Source of the DNA: Methanofollis ethanolicus
Lineage (GTDB): Archaea > Halobacteriota > Methanomicrobia > Methanomicrobiales > Methanofollaceae
Length of the DNA stretch: 64,000 nucleotides
Assembly (NCBI RefSeq): GCF_001571385.1
Contig: NZ_BCNW01000001.1
Coordinates: 2,519,470-2,583,469 of the forward strand
Reading direction: 5' to 3'
Part shown: positions 44,209-52,899 of the stretch, in pieces
Numbering within the stretch: position 1 is the stretch's first letter
Layout of the letters: every line of letters starts with the position of its first letter
Made by a program: the position numbers and the translations under genes
The notes under the pieces: model-generated
What the model was told of the DNA's origin: nothing
Database searches by the model: none
The model's input: only the letters and a program-made list of their open reading frames with translations

Positions 44209-45309
44209 ATGGACACAAAAGGCGGCGAAGCAGATACCCTCAGAACACGGACAGAGGAGGCGATCTGGGAAGCCGAAGCCGACCGGCAGAAAATCCTGGA
44301 GCCGCACAGAGTCCACACCATCGAGAACATCATCCTCGTGGGGAGCATCCTCCTCTGTCTCATCCTCCTTCTCCTCCTCCCTGCCTTTCACCTCTTCTGG
44401 ATCGTCGCAAGTTTTCTCCTGTACATGGTCCACCCCTTTGTCATGTTCATCCCCTCCGGCGGAACCGGGACACGCCCGAAAAAGGAGGACATCCTCGCGT
44501 ATACCCGGCTCCTGAAAGATATCGGAGCAATAAAAGATAGCGTCAGGGCCAACACGAGCGGCATTGCCGAGATATTCTGGAACCTCTTCTTCGTCAACAG
44601 CCAGCCCCTGACACCGGGGTTCATCCTGATCTATGCCGTCGACATCCTCGTCACCCTCATCCTCTTTATACGGGGGGAGTTCACCATGAAGCTTGCCGCC
44701 CTGATATCCCTGCAGGCCATTGCTATCATCGCGTTTTACGGTGTCATATGGGGGATGAAACCCTACTCTCCCGGGTTCTTCAAAAAACTGATCAACCTCC
44801 ACCATGACCTGAAGACCGAGTTCGGCGGCGGGGCATGGACCATCCTCCCTGTCCTCCTCATCATCGGTGCTGGCGCCGCCTTCTCCGGCACCATCATTAT
44901 TGCGGCGATGCTCCTCCCGGGCATGACCTTCGGCCGCCTCATGGACGTCGAGGAGATCACCATCCTCGGTACCCTCCTCCCGGTCGTGCCTATCCTTCTT
45001 GCCCAGTTCGTGATCGTCCGTTCACTCCAGGGACGGTACTCCCGCGTCCTCCTTGAGACTATGATCGCAGACAAGATCCGGGTGCTAAAAGAGGAGATCC
45101 TGCCGGAAACAGAGGGGAGGCGGGAGATCAGTCTCGAAGCCCGGGAGTCTCTCGGGAGAGAAGTGACCGCCCTGCGGGCGTACCGGCCTGACACCCACCA
45201 TATCGGGGGATATTTCAGGGTTTATATGATTGTCCCGAACGTCAGGCTGATCTTTGAGCGAAAGAGTGACGAGAGCGGAACAGGTCGCCTGAAAGAAAGG
45301 GGCGCCTGA
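44209..45309 (+). CDS. membrane protein of unknown function
   Basis: A 366-residue integral membrane protein. An acidic N-terminus (1-40) is followed by about six hydrophobic segments. The first two (about 42-90) are contiguous, and the others fall at about 140-165, 170-190, 205-240 and 245-275. A charged cytoplasmic C-terminus (about 285-366) follows. It has no motif I can tie to a family. It has its own TATA box and is convergent with the zinc-ribbon gene at 45322. Confidence 0.75.
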   Translation: MDTKGGEADTLRTRTEEAIWEAEADRQKILEPHRVHTIENIILVGSILLCLILLLLLPAFHLFWIVASFLLYMVHPFVMFIPSGGTGTRPKKEDILAYTRLLKDIGAIKDSVRANTSGIAEIFWNLFFVNSQPLTPGFILIYAVDILVTLILFIRGEFTMKLAALISLQAIAIIAFYGVIWGMKPYSPGFFKKLINLHHDLKTEFGGGAWTILPVLLIIGAGAAFSGTIIIAAMLLPGMTFGRLMDVEEITILGTLLPVVPILLAQFVIVRSLQGRYSRVLLETMIADKIRVLKEEILPETEGRREISLEARESLGREVTALRAYRPDTHHIGGYFRVYMIVPNVRLIFERKSDESGTGRLKERGA

Positions 45310-45321
45310 CCAGTCCCCTGA

Positions 45322-45672
45322 TCAGTAGGCATCAAGACGGTCGAATTCGTCCTCGTACCCATCTTCACCATCGTCACGCCGCCAGTCCTGGTCTTCATAG
45401 CACTCGGGACAGAGGTCCTGCGGCCAGCGGTCGGTCCTGTACGGGCGTTCACAGTACGGGCAGATCCTGACGTAGGCACGGCGACACTCAGGGCAGAGAG
45501 AAGAGCCCTCATCGTCATCTGATCTGGGTGTGAATGATTCTCCGCAGAGCTCACATTGAACCTGCCTTCTGGCTGACTGCCGATGGCTGCCACAGCCTCC
45601 GGCCGCCTCACACCCACATGCCGAAAGACCGTCTCCATCGGTTGTTCTTGTTTTTCGTGGCATAAATTCCAT
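45322..45672 (-). CDS. multi-zinc-ribbon protein
   Basis: A 116-residue protein with several cysteine pairs: CELCG, CPECRRAYVRICPYC and CPEC, giving at least two zinc ribbons (about 38-105). The C-terminus is acidic (DDGEDGYEDEFD). It is probably an adaptor or a nucleic acid-binding protein; I do not recognise it. The ATG at 45672 has GAGAGG 3-8 bp upstream, which fits a ribosome-binding site; an ATG at 45663 is the alternative. Confidence 0.75.
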   Translation of the reverse strand: MEFMPRKTRTTDGDGLSACGCEAAGGCGSHRQSARRQVQCELCGESFTPRSDDDEGSSLCPECRRAYVRICPYCERPYRTDRWPQDLCPECYEDQDWRRDDGEDGYEDEFDRLDAY

Positions 45673-45901
45673 GTACCTCTCAAATTTTTCGTGGTATTAA
45701 AGTTTTCATTCGGGGAAAAGCAGGTACAAAAAAAGAGGGAAAAACCATGAGCAATTCCCATCCCTGCCCACAAAAATCACGGTGCTCCATGGCCGTACAT
45801 CCCCCTGCCGTCAGGGCGCGTATCTGTCTCGCTCCCACCCACCGCAAATGCCACATACCAGGGGCGCATATCGACCCGCACCGATGGCCGGAGAAGGAAA
45901 T

Positions 45902-46639
45902 ATGGTGCATGAGGCAGGGGCGGTGGCCGGGGGCATCCACCAGAAACTCAGGAGGAGAAAATATCTCATCCTCACCGTCTCACTTGTCCTCCTCCTCGTC
46001 CTCTATCCCTATATCGGGACCATCACCCAGGCGAACGCCTTTCTCAAGGCCCTCACCTCCGCGGTCCTCGTCGCCGCCGTCTATGCAGTGAGCGAAAGGC
46101 GGGGGACATTTATCATCGCCATTGTCCTCGGCGCCTTCGCCTTCATTGCAGGGTGGTCGGGTCTCCTCATCCCCGGAGAGGAGATCAGAACCGTGGAAAG
46201 CATCATCAACCCCATATTTTTTGCCTTTGCAACCGTGGCCGTCCTGCGGTCAATCATCAGGGGGAAAGTGACCGACGACGTCATCTACGGGGCGATCGCC
46301 GTCTACCTCCTCCTCGGACTGACATGGGGGTCGACCTACACCTATCTGGAGGCCGTACACCCGGGGTCTTTTCTGGTCGCACACGCCACAGAGATCAGCG
46401 GGCAAACTGGCTTCTCCGACCTCCTGTATTACAGTTTTATCACCCTCACCACCGCGGGTTACGGCGACATCGTGCCTCTCACCTCTCAGGCCCGTTCCCT
46501 TGCCTTTCTGGAAGCCGTATCAGGCGTCCTCTTCATGGCCGTCTTCATCTCACGGTTGATCGGGGCGCTCTCCTCCTCGAAAGATCCCGCCAGTGAAGAA
46601 AGGGAAGAAAAGGATATGGATAGGAAAACAGAACGATAA
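45902..46639 (+). CDS. ion channel with K+ selectivity filter
   Basis: A 245-residue membrane protein. About four N-terminal helices lead into a pore region. LLYYSFITLTTAGYGDIVPL contains the K+ selectivity filter GYGD, and a final inner helix follows (LEAVSGVLFMAVFISRLIG). No RCK domain is attached. A short charged tail follows. I start at the ATG at 45902, with GGAGAAGG 5-12 bp upstream. The upstream extension in the frame is poor sequence. It should conduct K+; gating is unknown. Confidence 0.85.
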   Translation: MVHEAGAVAGGIHQKLRRRKYLILTVSLVLLLVLYPYIGTITQANAFLKALTSAVLVAAVYAVSERRGTFIIAIVLGAFAFIAGWSGLLIPGEEIRTVESIINPIFFAFATVAVLRSIIRGKVTDDVIYGAIAVYLLLGLTWGSTYTYLEAVHPGSFLVAHATEISGQTGFSDLLYYSFITLTTAGYGDIVPLTSQARSLAFLEAVSGVLFMAVFISRLIGALSSSKDPASEEREEKDMDRKTER

Positions 46640-46707
46640 TAACTGCGAATTTTTTGGAAGTCTTGGGAAGATATTTGTAGCCGCACGACCGACTACAGGT
46701 GATTATC

Positions 46708-47448
46708 ATGCGGACACGAACCATTTTCCTCTGTGCCGCCCTCATGGTGCTGCTGGCCGCCGGCGTCTGGAGCGCCAGTGCCGCGACAGACACCACACCT
46801 GAGGAGCGACTGATCCATGCCTCGGGAACCGGCGAGGTCACGACCACCCCCGACCGCGCCGTCATCTCCGTCGCCGTCGAGAACGAGCACACCGATCCAA
46901 AGGAGGCCCAGGCCATCAATGCCCGTGAGATGGCGAGAGTGACCGACGCCCTCAAGGCCGCGGGCATCGCCCCCGAGGACATGAAGACGACCGGGTACTC
47001 CATCCGGCCCGAGTACCCGGAGAACGACAAGCCCTTCAGTTCCCAGAAAGTGACCTACCATGTCACGAACACCCTTGAGATCACCCTGAAGGACGTGGCC
47101 CGGGCGGGCGAGATCGCCGATCTTGCCGTATCGAACGGGGCCAACCGCGTCAACAACGTCTACTTCACCCTCAGCCCGGAGAAGGAACAGCAGTTCAGAG
47201 GCGAGGCCCTGATCAATGCCGTCCAGAAGGCGAAGGCCGATGCCGACGTCGTCGCGGCGGCCTCCGGTGTGAACATCACTGGCATCCAGGACATCTCCAT
47301 CGGCGGGATCTATGTTCCCTTCTACGAGAACACGCAGTACAGGATGGCGATGGACACAAAGGGAGGGGTGGCCCCGGTCACGACGCCGGTCGAGACGGGC
47401 ACTATCAAGGTCACCGCCTCGGTCACCATCGCCTACATCATCCGCTGA
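46708..47448 (+). CDS. SIMPL-domain (DUF541) secreted protein
   Basis: A 246-residue protein with a signal peptide (residues about 1-27, ending AGVWSASA) and a SIMPL domain: IHASGTGEVTTTPDRAVISV, then the repeated beta-alpha units, ending in VTASVTIAYII. SIMPL proteins are exported and oligomeric, with unknown function. The ATG at 46708 is preceded by AGGTGA at 6-11 bp; a GTG at 46699 overlaps that site. It is transcribed in the same direction as the channel gene, 68 bp later. Confidence 0.9.
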   Translation: MRTRTIFLCAALMVLLAAGVWSASAATDTTPEERLIHASGTGEVTTTPDRAVISVAVENEHTDPKEAQAINAREMARVTDALKAAGIAPEDMKTTGYSIRPEYPENDKPFSSQKVTYHVTNTLEITLKDVARAGEIADLAVSNGANRVNNVYFTLSPEKEQQFRGEALINAVQKAKADADVVAAASGVNITGIQDISIGGIYVPFYENTQYRMAMDTKGGVAPVTTPVETGTIKVTASVTIAYIIR

Positions 47449-47498
47449 AAACCTTCCCCCCCCTCCCCTTTTTTTCAAATTTCCAGAGGATCGGATGC

Positions 47499-47581
47499 AT
47501 GATCTCCCAACCTCCGGCAGGCAGTCTGTGCCCCTGCACCTGAAGATAGAATTGCTTCATACCCGGATGATCTCCCAACCT
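47499..47581 (+). repeat. 15-bp direct repeat in leader region
   Basis: ATGATCTCCCAACCT occurs at 47499-47513 and 47567-47581, spaced 68 bp, in the 246-bp gap before the NusA-like gene. A TATA-like 'acatatatagg' lies near 47602-47612. A regulatory role is possible but unproven. Confidence 0.4.
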
Positions 47582-47694
47582 TTTTTAGCGCCCCCACCCA
47601 CAACATATATAGGAAAACCGTCAAGAAATCTCTACAAAATACGGGATTCGAATCGAAATACAGATACAATCATCATAGATCAGGGATTTTGAAC

Positions 47695-48144
47695 ATGGAA
47701 AGAAGCATTGGATTCAAAGAAAGACGATATATCGAGGAGTTGAGGATCCTCACCAGATCTGTTGCAGTGGACTGCCTCGTCGACGAGCGGTTCGACCGGA
47801 TCATCTACGTCATAAAACCCGGGGATATGGGCCTCGCAATCGGTAAAAAAGGAGAAAATATCAGGAAGATGCAGAAGGTGCTCGGCAAGAGGATCGAGAT
47901 GGTCGAATACGCCGAGGAGGAGAAGGACTTTATCACCAACATCTTCAAGCCCGCAGAGGTTGTCGCTGTCCGTGCTGACGAGACCGGCGAGAAACTGGAC
48001 GTCTTCGTCGGGGAGAAGAGCCATCTCGGCATCGCGATCGGGAAGGGAGGGAGCACCGTGGAGAAGGCGCGGATGCTTGTAAAACGCTTCTTCGGCCATG
48101 AGATCGGGGATGTCATCCTCAACGGGGAGGAGGAAGAGGCATGA
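47695..48144 (+). CDS. NusA-like KH-domain RNA-binding protein
   Basis: A 149-residue protein made of two KH domains, with the signature GXXG loops at about residue 50 (AIGKKGENIRKM) and 119 (AIGKGGSTVEKA). It corresponds to archaeal NusA, which keeps only the KH part of bacterial NusA and binds RNA in transcription elongation or termination. I start at the ATG at 47695; an upstream TTG at 47689 is less likely. It overlaps hisE by 4 bp. Confidence 0.85.
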   Translation: MERSIGFKERRYIEELRILTRSVAVDCLVDERFDRIIYVIKPGDMGLAIGKKGENIRKMQKVLGKRIEMVEYAEEEKDFITNIFKPAEVVAVRADETGEKLDVFVGEKSHLGIAIGKGGSTVEKARMLVKRFFGHEIGDVILNGEEEEA

Positions 48145-48434
48145 AAGACCTTGCCGTGATCGAAGAACTCTGGACCGTGATCAATGACCGCGCCGCACAC
48201 CCGTCGCCAGACTCCTATGTCTCGTCCCTCCTGATCCACAGGAAGGGCATCGACAAACCCCTCGAAAAAGTCGGAGAAGAAGCGACCGAGTTCATCCTCG
48301 CGGTCAAAAACGGCGTCGACCAGAGGACCGTCGAGGAGGGCGCGGACCTCTTCTTCCACTTCCTCGTCGCCCTGAAAGCCGCGGGCATAGATTTCGAGGA
48401 CGTCCTCGCCGAACTGAAATCCCGGCGGAAGTGA
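48141..48434 (+). CDS. hisE: phosphoribosyl-ATP pyrophosphatase HisE
   Basis: A 97-residue, all-alpha MazG-like nucleotide pyrophosphatase. The motif KVGEEATEFILAVKN with Glu/Asp residues and the later EEGADLFFHFLVAL are the metal-binding signature of HisE. It carries out the second step of histidine biosynthesis. The ATG overlaps the NusA-like stop as ATGA, so the two are coupled, although their functions appear unrelated. Confidence 0.92.
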   Translation: MKDLAVIEELWTVINDRAAHPSPDSYVSSLLIHRKGIDKPLEKVGEEATEFILAVKNGVDQRTVEEGADLFFHFLVALKAAGIDFEDVLAELKSRRK

Positions 48435-49896
48435 GGGCTGGGAAAGCGCTCTGTGAAAATGCCGCGGGGCATTTTCAGGGATCCCGATCACCCCCGTATT
48501 GATGATCTTTTATCCTGGAAGAATTCAATTTCAGGAGGGACGGAGATTTTTTCCGCGAAGATCGATCCTAAAAAAACCTAGAGAGGTATCACTTCCCGGA
48601 GAAAACTCTGGAGAGTTTCTGTTTTTGATTCTCTGTATTCTTGAACTCGCTGGCGCTCGTCCAGCGAAGACTTCGTCATCTCGATTCCCTTCGGTCGTCC
48701 CCCATTGTGATTGGTCCGGGAAGAGAGAATAGGACATTCGGAGGAGGGATATTGCCGTATCCCGCCCATCCAGAGCGGGGTGCGAGCGATAGCGAGTTCA
48801 AAAAAATCTTTGATTTTTGGGCTTTGTAGAAATCCCCCTACATCAGTTGATAGTGCGTGCCGATCCTCTGCCTTCCCCTTCCCGTTCGCCGGGGGACTAC
48901 TCCCCCGGACCCCCGCGCGAGGATTGGTCCCGGGAAGAAAGGGTCGGAGTCCTGGAGGAGGCGGCCATCCCTGCCCCTATATTAATGGCAGGGGGTATGG
49001 GGGGCGGCAGCCCCCCTGGACCAGGCACTTCTGAACAGAATTTTTTCCCCTATCACTTCAGGAAGTACTTTCACGCAAGGGTTTCTACAGAGCCGATTTT
49101 TGAGGTCTGCAGAAATTCCCCGGGTCCTATCTCCATGACGCCTGCAGGTCAGACCATGAAGGTGGAGCCTGCGGGACACGGCGGCCCAGATACGCCCGCA
49201 TTTGCCTCCAAACAGGGGATCTCGCATCTCATTCGGGGCCATAGAGAGGAGATCCGGCGATCCGGGTGTATCGGCGTCCGTGCGCGAAACAGAATGAAAT
49301 CCGGCAGGACTCAACGCCTCCAGGCCGCCGTTATGATTGCAGGTAATATCTGCCCTTCCCGGCATCCTCTGGTGCCGGGGAGGAGGAGGGAGTGGGGGCG
49401 GAAAATGCCCGGATCCGGGCTCTGGAGATACTCCGGTATGAGGGTTTACCATGAAAATGATCCAGACGTTCAATTCTGGAATTATGGATGAGAATTTGAA
49501 CACACAGATTTCTCTCATACCTGATATACGGAGAAAAAAACCACCCTCAGAACTATCGGGCTCTCTGCTTTCCCGCCCCTATCTTCGTCCTGGGGGTCCG
49601 GGGGCAACGCCCCGGCGTGAAGATGCGGGAAGGGGTGATGATCAGGCGTGCCGCCCCGACCGCAGAATCTTCACCGCCGTCTCGCACCGGGGGGCGTTGC
49701 CCCCCGGACCCCCCCACGGATGAAGATAGCCGAGGGGCGGCAATTGAACAGTATCCTTCAGGTGCCCTGTTGCAAGGAGAGGAATCAAGTATCCCTCCGC
49801 ACCCAGGAGAACTGCAACGAGACATTTTCATCACGTATGCTTGAGCCAGGGGTTCATGCCCGATTCAACAAAGCCCCTTTTTCAAAAATCTCTCTC
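48435..49896. repeat. 1.46-kb gene-free repeat block
   Basis: No supported gene. Two R1 copies run from 48705 to 48840 and from 48820 to 49094. The stretch 49441-49463 shares 'agggtttaccatgaaaatga' with 37935-37957. An R2-type copy follows at 49563-49637, and 'cgtatgcttgag..catgcccgattc' near 49838-49866 matches 38145-38179. The small open frames here are artefacts of repeats. A GC-rich hairpin (ggggggcgttgccccccgg-like) near 49690 is present. Confidence 0.75.
48820..49094 (+). mobile_element. MITE-like element with terminal inverted repeats
   Basis: The 275-bp unit begins GGCTTTGTAGAAATCC (48820-48835) and ends GGGTTTCTACAGAGCC (49079-49094); these are inverted at 14 of 16 positions. It aligns with 37639-37940, apart from an extra hairpin in that copy. 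No transposase is encoded, so it would be non-autonomous if mobile. No clear target-site duplication could be defined by eye. Confidence 0.55.
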
Positions 49897-50346
49897 TCAG
49901 GAGAGATAGGTGGCAAGATCGACAAAACCCGGGAGATCTGCCTCTTCTATCCCTGCATCCGTGGCCACCCTCTCCTCGACCGAGATCGGCGCTCCCGCCC
50001 TGAGGGCGATCGCGATCCCATCGCTCGGTCGGCAGTCCAGGCTCTCCTCGGCACCGTCCCGTGTCGAGATCAGGCGGGCATAGAAGATACCCTCACGCAG
50101 GTCATCGATGTGCAGCCTGACCACACCGATGCCGAAGCATTCCAGCATCGCAAGGAAGAGGTCATGGGTTCCCGGGCGCGGGAGGACGTCATGGTTCAGG
50201 GCATTGTTGATCGATATCGCCTCCCACAGGCCGATATAGATGGGGATCGACCTCCCCGCCGAAAGGGCGAGGAGGACGGCCGGCACAGCCCCGGCCGCTC
50301 CGGTCGCCAGAAAGACCCCCTTCACCTGCACCTCCATCGTGCCCAT
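49897..50346 (-). CDS. DUF151 bifunctional nuclease-type protein
   Basis: A 149-residue member of the DUF151 (BFN) family: PIYIGLWEAISINNAL in the first half and LDCRPSDGIAIALRAGAPI in the second are the conserved blocks. The plant and bacterial homologues have nuclease activity; the archaeal role is not known. The start may be the ATG at 50346 or the ATG at 50337 (MEVQVKG), which gives a more typical N-terminus. The gene lies downstream of the UPF0104 gene by 42 bp, on the same strand. Confidence 0.88.
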   Translation of the reverse strand: MGTMEVQVKGVFLATGAAGAVPAVLLALSAGRSIPIYIGLWEAISINNALNHDVLPRPGTHDLFLAMLECFGIGVVRLHIDDLREGIFYARLISTRDGAEESLDCRPSDGIAIALRAGAPISVEERVATDAGIEEADLPGFVDLATYLS

Positions 50347-50388
50347 AGGAGGGGGAACATCCTCATCTGAGTTAAGGGTTGTGGCAGG

Positions 50389-51414
50389 TCAGTGCCTGGC
50401 CACCTCGCGCTTGAGGATGCCGATGCTCGCCGCAAGGCCGACGGCGATATTGAAGTAATAGAAGATCATCCGCCAGAGGAGGACGAAAACACCGACGATC
50501 GACGAGTTCACGAATATCCCGTATATCGAGGTGGCGCTCACCTCGGCAATCCCTGACCCGCCCGGCGTCAGGGGTATCATCATCAGGAGGGCGATGATGA
50601 TCTGGGCGATGAACGACTCCACCAGGTACGGTTTTTCCCCGAGGCCGACAAGGATGATCGAGGCGATACCAAACTCCACGATCCAGAAGAGGGCCGTGAA
50701 AACCGCTCCCCAGACCAGACCCGCCTTCCCGTGGTTGACAAACCTGCTCAGGCCGCCATGAAAGTTATCGACCTCGGTATCGATACGCTCAAGGAGGAGG
50801 TTCAGTTTCTCCACATTCCGCCTCGCCTTCCTCCGCTCCAGCCACACCGAGATCCGCCGCAGCCAGCCCTTCAACACCTCCGGGTTCCTGACAGAGTAGA
50901 CAAAGAGGAGCACGAGCGTGGCGATGATTGCCCATGATGCATAGACCAGCGTCGAATTCCCACCCCCAAGACTCTGCCACTGCTGGCCCAGAAGGACCAT
51001 CGTGACGACGCTGATGGCTGCAAGGACCACGCCGTCCAGGATCCGCTCCATGATCACGACAGCCGTGGCATCGCCGAGGCTCACACCGGCACGGTAGAGT
51101 TCATGGACCCGGACCGGTTCCCCTCCGGCCTGGGAGGGCGTTATCGCCGCAATGAGGAGGTTTGCAAAGACCGCATTGAGACAGTGGAAAAAGCCGACAT
51201 CATACCCGAGAGACCGGGACATCGCCTTCATCCGGAGGGCCCAGAAGCCGAGTGCGACGATATGGGCCAGCAGGGCAAGGAGAAGGTAGAAAGGATTGAG
51301 CCGTGCGAGGTATTCCAGCGTGGTCTCGTCGAACGTAAAATACAGGACAAGTATGAGCACGATAGTGCTGAAGGCGATGGATACCCCGAGCCACTTCCAC
51401 TGAGACTTTTTCAT
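50389..51414 (-). CDS. UPF0104 / lysylphosphatidylglycerol synthase-like membrane protein
   Basis: A 341-residue polytopic protein with about eight transmembrane helices. It has the family blocks FFHCLNAVFANLLIAAITPS and QAGGEPVRVHELYRAG, and later PLTPGGSGIAEVSATSIYG. It belongs to the UPF0104/YbhN family of flippase-like proteins. In bacteria it is linked to lipid transfer; in archaea probably to membrane or glycan precursor flipping. It is single and upstream of the DUF151 gene. Confidence 0.88.
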   Translation of the reverse strand: MKKSQWKWLGVSIAFSTIVLILVLYFTFDETTLEYLARLNPFYLLLALLAHIVALGFWALRMKAMSRSLGYDVGFFHCLNAVFANLLIAAITPSQAGGEPVRVHELYRAGVSLGDATAVVIMERILDGVVLAAISVVTMVLLGQQWQSLGGGNSTLVYASWAIIATLVLLFVYSVRNPEVLKGWLRRISVWLERRKARRNVEKLNLLLERIDTEVDNFHGGLSRFVNHGKAGLVWGAVFTALFWIVEFGIASIILVGLGEKPYLVESFIAQIIIALLMMIPLTPGGSGIAEVSATSIYGIFVNSSIVGVFVLLWRMIFYYFNIAVGLAASIGILKREVARH

Positions 51415-51521
51415 CCGGCCTCCGCACGCACCCCCGGATCAGCAGGGTACGGTATTTGCTCCTCTAAGTTTACGGGACGGTACTATAAACCCTTTGAGGA
51501 TTGACGGCACAAAACGGGCAT

Positions 51522-52091
51522 TCATACCGTGAATATCTCCCGTGAGCCGGTAATCGCAAAAAGTCCGGCCTGGACCCCGGCATCGAGCCACCCATACCCG
51601 TAGGAGTACCAGCCAAGGGCCTCGGCCAGCCGCCCGCACCCGGCATGGCCCTGCCCGTCTGTAAGGGCCGCCCGGCCAGCCGCCCGCACCCGGCATGCGG
51701 CGGAGAACATCGGGGTCTCCGCGTCGGGTGCCGGTTCGACAGATGAGAGGGCCTGCGAGAGGAGACGCTCGTACCGGGCAGTCTTTTCCTCAAGGTGGCC
51801 GGCAAGGGACGGCGGGATATGTGCCGCAAAGTCGTACGAGGGGGGGACAGTCCGACCGCCGTACAGGCCGAGATATGCCCCGGCATCCAGCCAGCCAGAG
51901 GCATAGGCAAAACTTGCGTGGGCATTCACGAGGTCGCCCCGCGCCGCAAAGACCCGCCCGTCAGAGAGGTACGACTCAGCCATCCTGAGGACGCAGGCCT
52001 CGACCCGTGCAAGCGCCGATCCCTCCGGGACGGCAGGGACAATCTCATCGAGAGCCGCTTCCAGGGCGTCGCCGGAGAAGGGAGAGGTCAT
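51522..52091 (-). CDS. DUF357 protein with internal duplication
   Basis: A 189-residue protein with two DUF357-like parts: [20 protein letters not shown] (about 63-82) and [20 protein letters not shown] (about 160-179). A 25-bp stretch recurs 50 bp apart near 51624 and 51674, in two different reading frames, so part of the linker may have been inserted. DUF357 has no known function. It overlaps dphB by 4 bp, the dphB stop lying downstream, so the two are coupled. Confidence 0.8.
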   Translation of the reverse strand: MTSPFSGDALEAALDEIVPAVPEGSALARVEACVLRMAESYLSDGRVFAARGDLVNAHASFAYASGWLDAGAYLGLYGGRTVPPSYDFAAHIPPSLAGHLEEKTARYERLLSQALSSVEPAPDAETPMFSAACRVRAAGRAALTDGQGHAGCGRLAEALGWYSYGYGWLDAGVQAGLFAITGSREIFTV

Positions 52092-52837
52092 AGGCCAGCA
52101 AAGGCCGAGAGGTACTCCCTCTCCATCACGTGGAGTTCGCCCGGGACGACGAGGATATGGAGGGGGCCGCCGAAGTCCACGCCGGCAAGCGCCTCAGCCG
52201 TACCGGCCGCGACGACAGGCGCAGGCGACCCGGCCCGCGCCACGCCGATATACAGCGGGACCGAGATGCCGCGGTCCGCTGCCATCTTCTCCAGCATCGC
52301 CACCGCCTCAGGGATCCGCATGTACCGGTCCGGCTGGATGTCCAGGTACACCAGGGTGTGGAGATTTTCGGCCATATTGTGCTCGATTACCTCGATCGGC
52401 GTCGTCGGCGCCCACTTCCCGTACGGGAACGGAAGGGAGCAGGACTTGCCGAACCGGTAGTTCTGGAGCCCGGTCAACCCGCAGACTGCGCTCACGATCG
52501 AGGCGCCGTGGATGATCGCCGTCTCGACCCCCATCGCCGACGCCCTGATCCGCAGGTCGATGTGAGTGGTCGAGACCATCGGGTCACCTGCCGTCAGGAA
52601 AGCGACGTCCTCGTCCTTCGCCAGCGCAAGAAAAGACTCAGGATGTCCCTCGACATCGTCACGGTACAGGTACCGCACCTTCTTCCCGAAGAGTGCTTCC
52701 ATCTTCTCGGGCGTCGCCCCGGTCAGCACCGAGGTATAGTGTTCGAGAAAAACATGATCAGCCTGCCTGATCCGTTCCAGACCCTTCAGGGAGAGGTCGG
52801 TCTCGTCATAGAGGCCAAGTCCGATAAATGTCAGCAT
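52088..52837 (-). CDS. dphB: diphthine synthase DphB
   Basis: A 249-residue SAM-dependent methyltransferase of the tetrapyrrole-methylase fold. [16 protein letters not shown] starts it, [19 protein letters not shown] is the SAM-binding region, and [11 protein letters not shown] follows. It makes diphthine on the His of elongation factor 2, an archaeal and eukaryotic modification. It is coupled to the DUF357 gene by an ATGA-type overlap. Confidence 0.93.
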   Translation of the reverse strand: MLTFIGLGLYDETDLSLKGLERIRQADHVFLEHYTSVLTGATPEKMEALFGKKVRYLYRDDVEGHPESFLALAKDEDVAFLTAGDPMVSTTHIDLRIRASAMGVETAIIHGASIVSAVCGLTGLQNYRFGKSCSLPFPYGKWAPTTPIEVIEHNMAENLHTLVYLDIQPDRYMRIPEAVAMLEKMAADRGISVPLYIGVARAGSPAPVVAAGTAEALAGVDFGGPLHILVVPGELHVMEREYLSAFAGL

Positions 52838-52899
52838 AGTGCATCACTCATGGGGGGTACAGGGCACATCTATCTTGTGGAGAGGAGGAAGACGCGGCC

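Noticed and set aside
46699-46710. GTG at 46699 as start of the SIMPL gene
   Set aside because: It lies within the ribosome-binding site AGGTGA. The ATG at 46708 is better spaced and preserves the signal peptide.
48820-49094. An insertion sequence with its own transposase
   Set aside because: The unit is only 275 bp and has no coding capacity, so at most it is a non-autonomous element.
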